Positions 7,101-7,924 of a stretch of 7,924 nucleotides of DNA are shown one piece after another. Position 1 is the stretch's first letter. Every line of letters begins with the position of its first letter. The translations under genes were made by a program, and so were the position numbers. The notes below the pieces were generated by a model that saw only the letters and a program-made list of their open reading frames with translations, was not told the DNA's origin and searched no databases. Source of the DNA: JBHAEC01 sp041855385. Its GTDB lineage: Bacteria > Bacillota > Negativicutes > Veillonellales > Veillonellaceae. The stretch covers positions 1-7,924 of the forward strand of contig JBHAEC010000065.1 in the NCBI GenBank assembly GCA_041855385.1, read 5' to 3'.

Positions 7101-7136
7101 GTGAAAACCGCTTTTATAAGCAACGTTTTCTTATGA
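7101..7136 (+). CDS. Putative 11-codon leader peptide upstream of the NadE-like gene
   Basis: A GTG at 7101 opens a short frame, MKTAFISNVFL, ending at TGA 7134-7136. It is preceded by the only strong Shine-Dalgarno in the region, AAGGAGG at 7083-7089 (11 bases away), and by AGAGG at 7091-7095 (five bases away). The frame is the same as that of the main gene, whose ATG lies 15 bases beyond the TGA and has no clear ribosome-binding site of its own. This suggests re-initiation or coupling from the leader. Alternatives are that the TGA interrupts a former N-terminal extension, or that the frame is not translated. The peptide has no run of a single amino acid that would point to classical attenuation. 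Confidence 0.4.
   Translation: MKTAFISNVFL
7103..7130 (+). promoter_or_regulatory. Two-tier hairpin inside the leader ORF
   Basis: GAAAAC (7103-7108) pairs with GTTTTC (7125-7130), and inside it GCTT (7110-7113) pairs with AAGC (7118-7121) around a TTAT loop. The two stems are separated by an internal loop of one base against three. The structure fills the leader ORF from just after its start to just before its stop, so a translating ribosome would melt it. It is too AT-rich and lacks a proper T-run for a standard terminator; a role in controlling translation of the downstream gene is inferred. Confidence 0.35.
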
Positions 7137-7151
7137 CACCTTCATGGAATT

Positions 7152-7924
7152 ATGATTACTATCGCTATTGCTCAGATGATTGTAAGACCGGGACAACCGA
7201 GAAAGAACAGAAATGCTATTTTTCATCTCATTGACGAGGCCAAAGAAAAAGGAGCTCAATTATTAATTCTTCCCGAACTCTGTTTAAGTGGCACCTTTTT
7301 AGGAAATACATGGCATGATTCCGCCTTTGTAGAAGACTGTCTACAGTTTGGTGAAGAAATTGCTTCTTATGCGGGAGAGTTATCTCTTATCTTTGGAAAT
7401 ATTGCTATTAAAGAGAATATGATAACACACGGAAAAAACCGCACCTTATATAAAGCTGTTTGGGCTTCAAAACAAGGTAAACTCTTTCCCCCTAAAGGAG
7501 AAGATAAACTATATCAAATCGCAAGCCCTTCTCCTGTTTTCAATGGAGATCCTTTCCTTAAGGCATTACAAGAGGAAGATATATCTTATATAGATCCCGT
7601 TACAAGTAAGGCCTGGGAATTTACTTTCGGCGAAGAAACGCTCTCCGTTGCTCCTTATTTTAATACTTCTTTACCCCCTGCAAATTTATATGTTAAATGC
7701 GCCGCTACACCATATTTTTTGGGCAAAGCAAGATCTCCCATAGCAAAAGACAATCCACTACCGTCCTCTTTACTCTATGCCAATGCGGTAGGAATACAAA
7801 ATAAAGGAAAAAACTTTTATGTCATGGAAGGACTGTCCGGGTTTTACTCACCCTTAGGAGAAGAGATATATACAGCTCCCTCCTATGAAGAAGCGTTGCT
7901 CATTAAAAAATGGGATGTACAAAA
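7152..7924 (+). CDS. nadE: NAD+ synthetase-type protein, N-terminal nitrilase domain with degenerate active site (truncated by window edge)
   Basis: The frame runs open from ATG 7152 to the edge, giving 257 residues. It matches the glutaminase half of long-form NadE: MITIAIAQMIVRPGQP at the start, GAQLLILPELCLSG at 34-47, GNTWHDSAFVEDC at 51-63, LIFGNIAI at 79-86, ATPYFLGKARSP at 185-196 and YANAVGIQNKGKNFYVMEG at 209-227. In long NadE this domain releases ammonia from glutamine for the C-terminal synthetase, which would lie beyond the window. The first triad residue, Glu42 in LPEL, is present. The loop expected to carry the lysine ('KtLLPnY') reads QIASPSP (122-128), and the nucleophile segment ('vlCEDgW') reads VAPYFN (166-171), so both Lys and Cys look lost. 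Cys44, Cys63 and Cys183 are misplaced for the nucleophile. The protein may use free ammonia or a partner amidase, or may not be a synthetase at all. The start fits the family N-terminus. Confidence 0.72.
   Translation, partial: MITIAIAQMIVRPGQPRKNRNAIFHLIDEAKEKGAQLLILPELCLSGTFLGNTWHDSAFVEDCLQFGEEIASYAGELSLIFGNIAIKENMITHGKNRTLYKAVWASKQGKLFPPKGEDKLYQIASPSPVFNGDPFLKALQEEDISYIDPVTSKAWEFTFGEETLSVAPYFNTSLPPANLYVKCAATPYFLGKARSPIAKDNPLPSSLLYANAVGIQNKGKNFYVMEGLSGFYSPLGEEIYTAPSYEEALLIKKWDVQ

Noticed and set aside
7103..7136. Rho-independent terminator or attenuator in the NadE leader
   Set aside because: The stem is AT-rich with an internal loop and is followed by TTATGACACC rather than a T-run, so termination is unlikely; kept only as a possible translational element.
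6940..7151. Known riboswitch, tRNA or small RNA in the intergenic region
   Set aside because: The only structures seen are short hairpins near 7059-7075 and 7103-7130; no recognised riboswitch core or cloverleaf is present.
7133..7228. Alternative 31-codon ORF starting at ATG 7133 and overlapping the NadE-like start
   Set aside because: Its ATG lies inside the leader hairpin region with no suitable Shine-Dalgarno, and the product resembles nothing recognisable.

Overview
The window looks like chromosomal DNA from a low-GC (about 40% by eye) bacterium of the Firmicutes. The gene order and protein flavour (phoH-ybeY-era-CNNM/CorC-recO, preceded by two radical SAM enzymes, and a long-form NadE-type nitrilase domain) fit the Negativicutes (Veillonella/Dialister/Selenomonas side) best. 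That placement is an inference without database support. I see no rRNA, tRNA, insertion sequence, prophage or CRISPR array.

Positions 1-6939 are one tightly packed leftward (minus-strand) transcription unit. In transcription order it holds: a B12-binding-fold radical SAM protein with a DUF4080-type tail; a second radical SAM protein of the TIGR01212 (YhcC/YtqA) family; phoH; ybeY; era; a CNNM/CBS-domain membrane protein of the CorC/HlyC family; and recO, which runs off the left edge. Several junctions overlap by 1 to 29 bases and the largest gap is 54 bases, so co-transcription and translational coupling are likely. The core (phoH, ybeY, era) concerns RNA and ribosome maturation. The first radical SAM genes may add RNA-modification or other unknown chemistry, and recO is recombinational repair.

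Positions 6940-7151 are a divergent intergenic region. It carries a good sigma-70-type promoter for each direction, with the two -35 boxes only 17 bases apart, and a perfect 10-bp palindrome overlapping the leftward -35 box.

Positions 7152-7924 hold the 5' part of a rightward gene whose product resembles the N-terminal glutaminase (nitrilase-fold) domain of long-form NAD+ synthetase. Two of the three catalytic-triad residues appear to be missing. It is preceded by an 11-codon leader ORF that has the strong Shine-Dalgarno sequence the main gene lacks, with an inverted repeat inside it. The degenerate NadE domain with its leader, and a hairpin that seems to shorten the Shine-Dalgarno-to-start distance of the CNNM gene, are the most unusual points here. 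Otherwise the window is mostly a conserved housekeeping operon, and I found no convincing new multi-gene system.
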